Part shown: positions 25,501 to 37,529 of the stretch, in pieces
Layout: every line of letters begins with the position of its first letter
Position numbering within the stretch: position 1 is the first letter of the stretch
From: Gyromitra esculenta
Lineage: Eukaryota; Ascomycota; Pezizomycetes; Pezizales; Discinaceae
Length of the DNA: 64,000 nucleotides
Reading direction: 5' to 3'
Assembly: GCA_038503075.1 (NCBI GenBank)
Contig: JBCAML010000001.1
Span: 1,612,001-1,676,000, forward strand
Translations under genes and position numbers: made by a program
Notes under the pieces: model-generated
The model's database searches: none
Told to the model about the DNA's origin: nothing
Seen by the model: the letters and a program-made list of their open reading frames with translations, nothing else

Positions 25501-28500
25501 CGGCAGACATAATGAAGATGTCGGCGGCGACCGACCGGATATTCTCCCAGTCTAATGGTCATATGTCGGGCTCTAACTTATTACACACATACGGTACTAG
25601 TGGTTTAGCGAAGTCGGTAAGTGATCTGGCAACTACACCAGGAAGAGCGAGCGGGAGTTGCAAAGCTTGAAACCAAATATCCTTGCCCTCACCCAGCGAT
25701 GTATGACTTACCGTATGTACAGGCAACCGCTGTGTTGTGCACTGTGTAAGGGGCCAGCTGCACAGCATGGAGATCTATGCGCTTCATCCTGAAATTTTGA
25801 GCCTTCAGAATAAGTGATACTCCGTCACGGAAAAATTGGTACAAGTACGTAAAAAACAAATAAAAGTTCAACAGCGGGTAAAAAAACAAATAAAAAGAGA
25901 GAGAGAACCCCTTGCAGTTGGTTCGCAGTTGGTTCGCCTACGAATAAAGGGTCCGTGGACGTACTTGACCCGTCGAAGGTTTGGAGCAGGATGAGGCGAA
26001 AGATGGGATATCGGTGCAAAATAACCTTGATCCAGCTAACCTATACCTCCATTTCGTGACCTTGACATAGACGCGCGTATGATCTTCGCAATTCGGATTA
26101 TTCGACACCGAAGATGGGTGTAGGTTCAACTATTAAGGACCTTTAGCGAACGCTTTAAGTTTCTGCATAATTTGAGGATGGATTGTTTCCCCGCAAAATC
26201 TTCAAGAAAAACCCTTGTCCTCGTCTCAACTACTGTGTCAAGAATTAGCGAAATATAAAAATCCAACTGAGACAGAAAATTGCCATTCATTTACCCTAGG
26301 ATTAATATGGGGTCGGGTCGGCACTGACGAGGTTTCGGGGAGAAGGGTTCGGAAACGATAGGCTCACATTTCCGATCCGAGAGCTGAGCACGGAGCATTC
26401 CATAAGAGAAAAATCTTAAGGGTTTGAGGACTACTTCTTGTTGCTAATACATACGGATGAAGTCTCGGGGAGGGTTTTCTAGTTGATCAATTGTCCGAAA
26501 ATACGAAACGTATCTCGGTTGAAAACACACGTTACGACAGGGAAAGGTTGGGTGTGATGATCGACGTTGATATTGTCACTTCGTGTGGTTCATCCGTCCT
26601 CATCTCCTGCTTCTTTTACCATATGCAATACGCAAATGTACACATATACGAAACCTTTGATAGATTACGTCCGAGTATTGAGTGGATGGTAAACAGTAAA
26701 CTTAAATGCGCTCCTATGTTTCACGTGCAAATTCTTCCAAAGGTTCTTCCACAGATTTTACCAAAATTTCCATTCACCAAAATTCTTGGCTAGCGATTGG
26801 GCCTCGGGTCGTCATCAACAACCCCGAGGTACAATTCCGTCCGAAATTCCGGCCGGCCGCATCGGCCACACGGAATTTGGATATGGGTTCCGAATAGCTC
26901 AAGAAGAGAATAATCGGAATAATCCAATGCTCATCAAAATATCGGCCGAATTGAATTAGAGAGCCTTTTCCCTGGATTTGCTGGACCAGAGCCCGTTTTT
27001 GATACAGAGAGACCCAACAAATGATAAGGTGTGTCGTTACGAGTCACAACTCCTCAAGACACACCAACACCGGGTATAAGTCCGTCCTGTTTCGGAATGT
27101 CAGATTCAGTCTGAAGTTGTATCGTAGGGCTGTGGGTTTGCCAATTCGTCACATCCCATCTCCCGCTGTTGCGTCTGTTTCCAATCGGGGACAACTTGAC
27201 CGGGGCTAGAGACCCCAAGTATCATAATCTCATACCGTGGATGAGCAATGACCCTTTTTCTATTACGCTCAGGGATCACCCGACTGGCGACGGAGAATTC
27301 ATTCGGTGGTAGCGATGGTTGACGAGAAAAAACGATCGTCAATTCCGGCTGGTTAGTTTTGTTTGTTGGCTTAGCAGTAACAGAGCCTGTTTCCTTTCCG
27401 GGGCTGTCCTCATCACGAAGTGGGACTAACTAGCTAGACTGATCCTGATTCTCCCTTTTTCGCCGGCCTCCTTGTGCCAACTGTGTCCGCTAATCTCTTG
27501 AGCCGTCGATCGTTGATTTGATTTGATTTCTCTGCCTTCTTTCCGGCTCCAATAGAGAACGTTCTTGTGTCATCCCACGCCGCCCGTTGCCTGCTCACCA
27601 CCGCTGAATCTTGAGTGTGATTTTTTCAGCATAGTGGTATCTCGGTTTCGAGTACGTTTTTTGTTTTGTTTTGCGCGATAACACCTTGATCATCTCGAAC
27701 AGGAGAGAAAAAGTCTCACCGATGGTGTCAATGTGCTAGCTAGAGTAAACATCGGACATCAAGGCTAGCCGTTTATTACGTTCTCTCTCTACCAGCTTGA
27801 GCCAAGTGCCCATCTTACCAGGTACAGTATCATAGAGCGAACAATAGAAGCCTTAACATTTGCTGCGCACACGGGACACTTCCGACACGCAAGGCCTGGT
27901 ACCTCTTACTCGCCGGCGGATTTGCGGGGGGTCGCGATAGGTCAGGTTCAGGGTGAAGTCAGTTGAAGTGCAGCCGGGGACAGTGTCGGTTGACTGCACG
28001 AGCCTTGTCGCCAACGACCGTCAACGAGACGCCAGAAGCTAAACTGCTTCCGATATCAGAGTGAGGAAGAGAACTTTAGTCTGACTCTGAGAGAGAACAG
28101 CTGTGGTTTCTGCTGGGTAGGATGAGGACGCCCACTGGTGAGGACGAAGAATGTATCCCCCCCATTCTGATTTCCGTTCCTGCCTATGATTATTGATTAT
28201 TGTCATATTTCCTAGCCGGAGCTCAATTAATTGCTGCTCGCTCGCTCGCTTTCGAATCCCGTTTCCCTGGCCCCATCATCACATCCTTTCCCATCTTTCG
28301 GCCCATCCATCCATCATCTTCCCTCCCCAGTCAATCTGCCTGTCCGTCATACATACTTAGTCTCACACGTCCCTTCATCTATATCCCCCACTTCCCACTT
28401 TCTCCCACCCGCCCGCTTTGTTCCGTTGTGTGTTGCTCTGATTTTACTCTCGTTGCCTGTTGCCTGACTCTGCTGTCGTTGCTCTCTCACCACCACCCTT

Positions 28501-29019
28501 GAATATCGTAAATTCTCCTTTTTTTGAATCTCTCTCTCATCGAAGACAAAAAAGCAACGCTAGACTTTCCCCAAAGTCAATTTCAATTTTACGCGCCATC
28601 CCTCCCACCACTACTTATTACTACGGGCTCACTCACCCATTCAAATTTCTCGTTTTGTGTTTTGATCATCTTTTTCCCATTTCCCTTCCATGTTAGGTAT
28701 GTGTGTCGCTCCTGGTTTGTCCAGGCACGGATGATTGAGATGCGGAGCAAAGACGAACGTTATATGTATGCTCACATGTTCCTCTTCAGACTCCACACCC
28801 TCCTGAGCCAAAACTCCCTGCTTTTCGCTACCGACTAAGGCCATCCAGTATTACATACCAACAGTCGTTGATCTCATCTCTTGCAGTGTTCCATGCTAAG
28901 GCTCTTTGCCTCAGTACTCCTGGATCTCGATTAGCCCTGATCTATACTCAGAAAAACTACCGTTCTGACCACCACGTTTCGGGTCCTGTCGAAAAGAAAT
29001 TCCCTCCCACCATACCTAT
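22560..29019. other. Large gene-free region (6.5 kb)
   Basis: No coding sequence, transposon domain or RNA gene was recognised. It includes A/T and G homopolymer runs at 23200-23400 and 23600-23700, and a tandem of CAGTTGGTTCG near 25913-25937. Open frames such as 25428-25670 and 26491-26793 lack motifs. The right part, from about 27500, probably belongs to the promoter and leader of the zinc-cluster gene. Confidence 0.5.
28230..28700 (+). promoter_or_regulatory. Pyrimidine-rich leader of the zinc-cluster gene
   Basis: The plus strand is strikingly C/T-rich and G-poor over about 470 bp, ending some 320 bp before the chosen ATG. Long CT tracts in the sense strand are characteristic of fungal promoters and 5' leaders, so this is likely the transcription start region. 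Several upstream ATGs lie between it and the start codon. Confidence 0.45.
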
Positions 29020-31546
29020 ATGCAAGCTCCCATGCAATCCTCTTCCCCCCGACCTCTACCGGTATATGCTTCGTTCGGAGAACGTCGATCTATATCACAC
29101 GATTTAGCTAGGTTCTCTCTCGACTTGGGCCCGGCTCGCCCTGGAGCCCCACGATCAGCTCATACGGTGCCTTATCCTTCTCCGCCAATGTCGCATTCTC
29201 CCCCTCCTCTGAATCCATTGTCACCGAAGCAGGATGTTCAACGGCCTTCAAACCCAATAACAATATCCCATGAGGTTCGGGGAATAGCAGAGCGAGCTCA
29301 GGAGCAGCTCCCGTACTCCCAAGAACAGCAGCATCTACAAGGCCCGGTCAGCGCGACGACCTCTTCAGAAAGCGAGAAATTTCCGGCGCCATTTCCATCC
29401 ATTAACAATGGGGAAACCTCTCCTTCACACTTGAGCCAGATTTCCTCAACGTCTTCGGCACAGCGGTCTCCCTTTGCTGCCCAGCCGTCTTTTCTGCCAC
29501 CACAGCTTCCCAGGCGGACAAAATCGCACGTGGCCTCTGCCTGTGTCAATTGCAAAAAGGCACATTTGGCCTGTGATGGTACGTTTAGCTTTTTTATTTT
29601 TATTTTTATTTTTTGGCTTGGATTTTCTTCAAAAATTTTTTATCCCGTATTTGTACTTCGACTGGAAACAGATTATTTCGCTAGGAGCGAATTGAGTTTT
29701 TTCCGGAGTGGGAGGTCGGCGTATGCAATTGCTTAGCTGTCGTTTTGGCGCGAACTCTATTTTTTGAGCTCTGCCACTTCAGGCACAAGACCCTCGCCCC
29801 GGAACGGGTTGTCGGCGTTTACCCCATGTGTTCATCCGATAATTCAATTATTGAATTCAGGGGAATTTATCCGATCACGCGAGGTGGTGGATTCACTCAT
29901 CTCTCCATCTCTCTCACTTGTTTTTTTAGCTTTAATTTCTTATCGGTCAACGAACCGCTATCGTGGGACCGGATTTCCTGTTTTTCACTCATCGCCCTTG
30001 TTTTCCTTCAATCCTCCGTTTTGGCTGTCTGGTACGCGAGATGTGTCAGGGGTGTCGAATCTTGGCGTCACATGACTGCAGTTGCAGACTTAGCCGAAGC
30101 TTATTCGCACTGTTATGTAACGCCTTTGGCTTTTATTATTATTATTATTTTAGTTTGATGCTGAGTGATAATTTGTGAAGACGCTAACATAATTAACGCA
30201 TAGTTCGGCGGCCCTGCCCGAGATGTGTTAGCCTTGGAAAACAGGTATGCTGTCAAATATCTAATGTTGAATAAGAGAAACCTTGGTTAACTGTCATACA
30301 GGATAGCTGCCGGGACGTCCAGCATAAAAAGCGGGGCAGACCAAGATTGCGGGATGAGAGGACTCACAGCTTCGAGGTCGGTCAAATTGGTTCAATACAA
30401 TCCCATCGGACGGAGAATGTATCTCCTCTTTCGTCGCCAACGGCGATTCCAGTAGCGTATCGAGCAGGCACTCATCGTGTGTTGAAATCCCAGTCAAGCG
30501 AATCCTCCCGCTTTTCGCGGAGGCCCTCGCTCACGCCTCGAGAGGAAACCTTGGGTCAAACTGGGGGCTATTTTGATGACAGACCATCTCCCCGCGCCCC
30601 CAGATTCGATTTGCCCTCGCCTATTCCGAATGCAACAGCTTATCTCACAACCGATCTGGTTGTTGCCAAATCAACAGAAAGCGTGCGGGAGCTTCTTGGG
30701 TATAGCGCCACCGAGTTGAATGCCGTCCGGAGTTTGTTTGATATTGTCCTACCGAGCGACAGAGACAGGCTTTACCGTCTATCCAGTAGAATCCAAGAGG
30801 AGATGTCTGAGCGAGAGCCAAATTACTTGCCACCTCTTTCGAGCAGTTCGGTTTACTTGGCTATACAAGGCGTTACCCAAAGCGACATCCCTGCTGCTAT
30901 ACAGGGATCTAGAGAGATACAGGAGACGCTTCATTTGCGTCGTCCGGACGGCCATTATCTTCGTACTCGTATTCAGATCAATCTCGCAAAAACATCTGTT
31001 TTCTTTGTCGTCGTCGAGTTCTCTCTGGTAACGGGTATCCCACCTCCGCTTCAATTCAGCAATTCACAGGCTCCATACTTGAGCCAGGAACGAATGTACA
31101 CACCAAACCAGACTATTCCGCCGCCTCTTACTTCTCCGCCGTTTATGAACTCCTCACACCAACGCCAGCTTCAGGGAGAGCCTACAGGGCCTCGGTCACC
31201 TTACTCGCTGCATCCAAATGTGGCCCTTCGCTCGCCTATAGATTCGCGGCCGAGAACTATGCAATCAGATTTCCCATCGTTGGCCCAATATGCCTCTGTT
31301 CCATCTCCCGCTTCGGCTGGATTCCCTCCAGCGCGGCGACCAGCTTCCCCTGTTGTATCCACCGGCCCCGTATATGAAAATTCGGAACCGCCAAGGGACC
31401 TCCAGTTGCCACCATTACAGCTGAGAAGGATAGACTCGAATGGCAACAGCGCAGATAGGAATCATTTAGGTAGTACAGACGAAAGATCTTCACCTACCAA
31501 TGGTCCGAGACGGGAACGGATAGGCGTCCACGAAATGCTTGAGTGA
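29020..31546 (+). CDS. Zn2Cys6 transcription factor with PAS-like domain
   Basis: Three exons (29020-29578, 30204-30244, 30302-31546) give 614 residues. The binuclear zinc cluster is exact once spliced: Cys at 175, 178, 185, 191, 194 and 203 (spacing 2-6-5-2-8). It is followed by a basic AT-hook-like KKRGRPRLRDER. A PAS-like region lies at about 312-430 (starting TAYLTTDLVVAKSTESVRE). The ends are Ser/Pro-rich and disordered. The architecture recalls ERT1/AcuK-type gluconeogenesis regulators, but I cannot assign orthology. The first intron is 625 bp and splits the cluster between Cys3 and Cys4; the middle exon is only 41 bp. A cryptic CQGC frame inside the intron (near 30040) is out of phase. 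An additional upstream coding exon cannot be excluded. Confidence 0.85.
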
Positions 31547-33631
31547 GGGTTCGTGATTACGTGGGGGCTATGAGAAGCAGGCCATTCCCTTATTTCAAGT
31601 TCTTTTTCGTTTTCTATTTGTATCGATTTGGGAAAGGCGCTTAGTGGATTGTGGTGTTGATATTGCGGCTTCCGGTGCGGGATTGTTTTTCATCTGTGGT
31701 TTTTTAGGTGGCGGGTGTTGTGAATTGAGATGAACTGGGGAAAGTGGAACAAAAAAAAGAGTGAGAGATACGGACCAATATTTAGGAGAGGAAGGGAAGA
31801 TAGACTTGTATGGTCACCCGTCACTCTGATTTTCCGGGACATGCCTACCCTCTGTTCATTCCTGCCTGCATATGCGGGAAAACTTCCTGAACGGAATCGT
31901 CACCGGGCATTAAAGGATAACCCTGCATCATGAGTGGTGGTTAGTGTTGGTACCACCACAGGCAATAGTAATAAGTCGAGCGAGAACAGGCGGCAGTAGG
32001 ATTTTCGGGAAATCGGGACAAAATCCATGCGCCTTGACGTTGCAACCCGCTTGCGGATGGATGGATGGAGAGTCATCAAGCGATTGGAAAAGGTTCTTTT
32101 TTTCGGAGATTTGTATGATTATGGCGAATTTTTCTATTAGTGCTCTATCTCTTTCTTTCTTTGTGTTATTTGCATCCATTTAAGTTATTGTGTTTCTCTT
32201 TATTTTATTTCTCACTGGTTCGTTAGCCTACATTGGAGTTGGCGACAAAGGGGCTGGGGATGTAAAGAGAGGTGTTAATGGAGGGGTATGATATTGAGTG
32301 TGGGTTTTTCTCGTGTTTTTCTCGATTTTCTTTATGTTGTCCTGTTTTGCATGATGCCTTTGCCACTAGTTGGTTGGAAGGCATGCGGGCAAGTGGTGGA
32401 CTGGCCATAGGGTTTCTGGGTTCTTTCTTTCCTGTTGGGGTTTTCTTTCTTTTCTCGATTTTGGGTTTGATTTTTATGGATTCTATATTGCTGATTCGTT
32501 GATTCAAATGCTGATACCTGGTGTGCTAAAAAATTCTCGTTTCTTTCTTAATTACTTCTTCCCCTTTTCTTGTACTGGTGTTGAGTTTGTATGAATTTTG
32601 ATGTGTAGGATATGTTGTCGTCGTCGATCCTGGTTTGGTTTGGGGTTTATTAGGAATTTTTCTTCTATTGGGATGGGGTTTCGGTGTGGTGTATCTTTGT
32701 TGGCTCCTCCATATTTCAGTCTTCCCCCTTCGTGTTATCTTGCTGTTGTATTTTCTACGGTGAGTGTCTTGATTAGCAAAAAAAAAAAGAGCTGAAATGA
32801 AAAGGATTGGAGCTGATGAAGACTTGCATGAACTGGTGTGCATGCGTGATAACGATGCTTGTATCGATGGGTTGAGTGAAGCAATGTTGATGGAAATTTA
32901 GTTTTTGGAAGCTGAGGTTGAGTTGTGGTTGGGTGTAAGTGCGGAGAATAAAGTTGGAGCCAGGAAGCGATGGGGGTTCTAGAATGGTGTGATGTCTTAG
33001 AGGAAATGGAGCGAACAGTCACGATACTTGGCCGCATGTACATTTGATACTTGCTTCCAATCTCAGTCTAGCTATTCCAAATACACACACCTAATACATA
33101 CCCCAGAACGTTTTTGTATCGAGTTTTTGACACAAAACAGATATACGTGTGTGAGCCAGTACACAGGACTTGATAGTTTGAATACTTAGGGACTGCAGGT
33201 GCTGTGAAAAAATGTTGTTTTTAACAGCTGAGTTGATGACGAATGATAACGTTATGGGGGGCCCCTTGCATTACTATTTCAAACCCGGTTTTTTAATGGA
33301 TCGAGTGGGTAGGGGTTGACATCTAATCACGACAATGCATTCATCATTACTTGAAGAGCCAACATTTAACATATCATATGACAGAGTGCGCGACTACATG
33401 TACCCCTTTATTCTATCTATTCTAAAGATCGCTATCGCTTCGCGTGGGAGTGGGGTATTGAACTAGCGTCAGTTACTCTCAAAATGCGGTTGATGCTGTT
33501 CAGCAAGTATAAAGCTCTCGAACCAAAATCACCAAGAACTCAATCGTCGATCGAGAGGGAGAGAGACAAAACTGGCGAGAGAACAACGCGAAAAAGAAAA
33601 ACGGTAATGAAAGAGGGAATTGGAATCAGCG
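31547..33631. other. Spacer with T/G-rich plus strand
   Basis: No gene found. From about 32200 to 33000 the plus strand is rich in T and G and poor in C; part of it may be the 3' untranslated region of the zinc-cluster gene. Short open frames here have no motifs. Confidence 0.45.
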
Positions 33632-34564
33632 CTAGCCTATCGGTTGCTGCTTCTTCTTCTTCTTCTTGGATGCCTCCCCCTTCGTTTTGAAGTCCCGCCA
33701 ACTGTTGATCCTTTGATCTCTCGTCTCTTCCCACGCTTGCTCTGATTCCCTCTTCCGTTTTCTCGCGTCGATTTCTTCATCTGCTTTCCGTTTCTCGCGA
33801 CCCTCTTCTGCCATTTGCGCCTTGAGTTGCTTACGTTTCCTTAGCTCGTTATCGATGAGGACGTGCTTTGTCTTTTCGCGCCAGTCGACGGCGAACTCCT
33901 CCGTTGTGAGCTCTGGGTTGTCGACAGTCCATTTGCGCTCGCGAATGAGCAGCATTCTGGCGTCGGCGATGGCCTCGTCTAGGCGCTCCCGTAGCTTTTC
34001 ATCCATGAGCACTCCTTGCGCCTTCTTGAGTCGGTCGAAGGCATCGGGAGCTTGCGGGTTCTTGGTCTTATCGGGATGGATCAGCAGCGAAACCCTGCGG
34101 AACTGGGCTTTGATGTCTGATTCCGGGACACCGGGTTTGAGGTCGAGGATTGCATAGCTGTTTCGTTCGATGGAACGGTGGAGGAGGGAGAGTGTTAATA
34201 TAGAGATTCAAGCATAGAATGTGTTCTCAGTTGTGTTTCATATAGCTTGGATAGTAGCATATACTGGAGAGGGAGGGAGGGAGGGAAAGTAGTGCTGCTA
34301 CTTACGCGTCAAGTTTGAAGGCGTTTAGGATACCTGTGGAGTAGGATGTATCAGCGCTTGTTCAGAGTTTAATTGTACCAGTGGTGGAGATGATTTTCGT
34401 ACGAGATATTTCAGCATCCTAGCCCAAACCGGGAGGCAGCATTAGCGAAGAGCTCTCGAAGAGGGGCCAAAGGGATGGAGAAGACGTATAAGTACCTTTA
34501 AATATTCAGAAGCCTCCTTGTCGAGAGCTGCAAGAACATCCTTATCGTCGCTATCATCAGCCAT
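33632..34564 (-). CDS. J-domain protein, DNAJC8/Spf31-like splicing-associated factor
   Basis: Four minus-strand exons (34496-34564, 34403-34418, 34306-34333, 33632-34157) give 212 residues. The J-domain follows a short acidic head; YAILDLKPG opens it and the HPD motif that stimulates Hsp70 is at 65-67. The rest is highly charged helix (WREKTKHVLIDNELRKRKQL and later RKADEEIDARKRKRE), ending in a poly-Lys stretch and QQPIG. This arrangement and length match the DNAJC8 family, known as Spf31 in fission yeast, a nuclear protein associated with spliceosomes. Exons 2 and 3 are 16 and 28 bp; both are required to restore DAEISRILNAFKLDAY, so the model is well constrained. Intron 3 contains a GGGA tetranucleotide run. 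Confidence 0.9.
34268..34287. repeat. GGGA microsatellite in an intron
   Basis: About four units of GGGA lie within intron 3 of the J-protein gene, near its 5' splice site (minus strand). Confidence 0.7.
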
Positions 34565-37529
34565 GGTGTTTTGCGCGACGTAGTGAAGACACTCGGCGGC
34601 GAGAAGACGTCGGAGCGTGTCAAGCTCTGGGTACGCTTGGCCTCTTTGGGCATTGCTTAGTCAGTAATAAATCCTAACCCTAAATTATCAATTAAGATGG
34701 ATCAAGCATCAATCCACTCCCAGTTTCTAGTTTCTGATTTATACAAAACGTACTCTAGATGAAATGGTTTATGCCTATGAAGTTTTGAATTTCTGATGAT
34801 TAGCTAGCATGCTAGAAATGCTGTCTCATTGGCGATTTATGCACTTTGCGACAACACTCTAAAGCAATTTAGCTCGGAGCCGCAAAAACCCGAACAAGCC
34901 GACTAGGGGGCTTCTATGTAGGCGATGTGACAGATCCTTAACGTTAAGTTAAAATCATCTTTCGAGTTCGAGTGATAATGTATGATTAAATACATGTGGT
35001 ATTGGACGTTACGTTACGTGACTAAATATTTTAGGAACGATAAAATGAAATAAAAAATGGCGTTTGTTTTAAACTCTAGACGTATTTGAAGCTTGGATTT
35101 GGATTGATCTAGCTATAAGGATGGTTGATAAGATCATAATCGTAATGCATATAGTTGCGTGTGCTTAGTATCTTTTGAAGGAACTTACAGAGCCATCCCG
35201 TTTGAGAACTTCCATGTGGTCCGCTTCGATACGTGTATCATCACAAATTGTACGATATATTTATAGTCGGGAGGCTCTTACGTATGTTGGAGAGATGGTC
35301 AGCTTTAGCTGCTACGCACCAAATAGTTTCTTTAGTCTTCCATAGCCGTTTGAGGTGTCGATGGGTCGGCCGTTTAAATATTGCATGTATAGTAGATCTT
35401 TGATAGCTAGACGGGCTTTGGGACTCCCGGCTTTTGGGAACTTGCTATGGCTGAATTGCTGTATATATTGTACCTGCTTTCGTTTGTATCCCGTTCAGAG
35501 TTTTGTTCACGCCATAACTTTTGTTGCATGTGGCATTCTTGTACCCCAAAACAATGAAACGGCGATTTAACAAAAAAAAACAAAAACGTTTGTATCTCGT
35601 TCACCATCACCTCTACCCTTTCTTTTCCTTCTTCGTTTTATGGTTTCCTTTGTATTCGTGCTGGTATACCTATACTATGTTCGTGTAGGGAACTTGGGGA
35701 GATCTAGATCTGGATTATTACTTTTCAGAGCTATTTTATTTTGTGGTTCTTTTTGCCAGCTGCAGGAGGGTTTGGAGAGTTGGGTTTTGTTTACGCCATA
35801 ACTTCTGTTGCATGCGCCATTCTTGTACCTTAAACAGTGAAACAATGATTTAACTAAAAAAACCGTTTGTATCTGGTTCGGTATCCTAAGCTCAAATTAT
35901 ATTCAATCGTGATCTAAAACTCCAACAGTTGGGTTTATTATCCCATCAACCGTAACGCAATTTTGGCCGTGACAACCAGTGCTTTTTAGGCCAGCTTCTA
36001 CCCCTCAAGCAGATAGTTTTTTTTTTTACAAATAACCCAGAAATCTAGAATATGTGACTTGAGTATTCAAAGGAAATAATACTAAATATTTGGATCAATT
36101 AGTTCAATTTGCTAGCTGTCTGTAAAAGAATTGTTGGACATGAGCTCTATTCAGCAACCTTGACTTGTTTAACAACACCCACCCGCACCCTTTGAAAGCT
36201 GATAAAACTGCCGGAAAAATGGGAGCCATCATTAATTGGGATAATTATCATGGCTAAAAAGTAATTGAGTTGTTGGGGCTATGGGTGGTGGAGAAAATGT
36301 GCCAAATAAAAAAATGACTAGACCTTTGCTACCAAATTGGTGCCAAAATCACTGGGAATCGCTGGGAATCGCTGAAAACCCTAGTTTTTAACAATGCAAA
36401 ACACCACCTCAACGACAATTAAAATTTTGGGGTTAAACATAGTTAATATCCACTATCTAAATATACTAGAGGAAAATACCGGGGACACAATTATTGCTCC
36501 TGAAGGGAAAAATTAGGGATGAGCTTAGGAACCATTTTTAGGGCTAAAATCACAGCTATGGCTACATTAATTTATTGAAACAGCAGATTAGCGATTTCAA
36601 CCCTAGCACGCAGGCCATGAAGATTATATATTAATGCACCCCTGTGAAAGAATTCATATTTATTAGATAGAACACTGGATGCCTTCCCGTAAAATCTGGA
36701 TTCAAGGCCAGAGTAGTTCAAGCAAGCGAAAGCCAAAATCTAAACCTGAACTCTAGATCTATTAACAGTAATAGTACCGAGTTCGATGATTACTAATAAT
36801 ACTTTCTCACAGGAAAATTGTGAAAACTAGCAGATATCTTCTAATATATACACAAGGCTATAGGCTACTAGTAATAACCCTGTAAAGAAACTCGCCTTTC
36901 TCGTTATTTGAAGAATTGCGACCGTAGAACTAGCATAGGTAACCTCTCTTCTGGCGTGGTTTCTGGTTGCCACGACATATCATTTCCCTCCTGGGTATTT
37001 GGAGGACTTCATCTAGAAGGGGGTGGGGACAAGTTGTCAGATCGGTTGTCTGGTGTGTCTCAGTCCACTTTACTACTCTGAAGTGCTTCTAATTTTTACG
37101 GGAAGGCACCCACTGGGGAGCTATAAGCTGGTATTTTTTCTTGTAGCCTTCAAAGGCCACATACAGCGTTGCTACGTGCTGTTGGAGAAGCTTCCTAATA
37201 CGGGGTGCCTCCACGGGCGTGGCTTCGGAGTCGGAAATGATTGAGAGACAGGTACCCGAGCACACGGGCACTTGGGCGCCCGAGAGAGAGCTATTTAGAT
37301 AGGGGCCGTATGCCCACCCCTAGCAAGCAATCAAGCATAAGCAATACAAGCAATCGAGTCCTCTATTCCTCCCTACGCGCCCCAATATTACAACACGTGC
37401 CATGGTATAGTACCGAGTGCTCATCCATGACTTCAACACTATCATCGAGGTTGAGCATATTCTTGTAACCGTTATTTTATTCTGATTATATAACATGAGA
37501 TAGTTTCGTTCTAGCATCTGAAAGAAGTC
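34565..37529. other. Spacer with a ~95-bp direct repeat
   Basis: No gene recognised in 3 kb. The sequence is AT-rich. It contains a diverged direct duplication (35500-35602 and 35784-35879) and a small tandem of GAATCGCTGG near 36355-36375. Confidence 0.5.
35500..35879 (+). repeat. Diverged direct repeat pair
   Basis: The unit at 35500-35602 recurs at 35784-35879 in the same orientation. Shared blocks include ACGCCATAACTT, TGTTGCATG, CATTCTTGTACC, GAAAC, ATTTAAC and CGTTTGTATCT. The period is about 284 bp. A fragment of the unit's end (CGTTTGTATCCCGTTC) occurs just before the first copy, near 35480, suggesting a longer, decayed tandem array. Confidence 0.7.

Noticed and set aside
26491..26793. 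100-codon plus-strand frame in the large spacer
   Set aside because: No recognised motif, non-ATG start, and typical of chance frames in this region.
29963..30075. CQGC-containing frame as the second half of the zinc cluster
   Set aside because: It cannot be joined in phase to exon 1; the RPCPRC exon at 30204-30244 gives correct spacing and phase on both sides.
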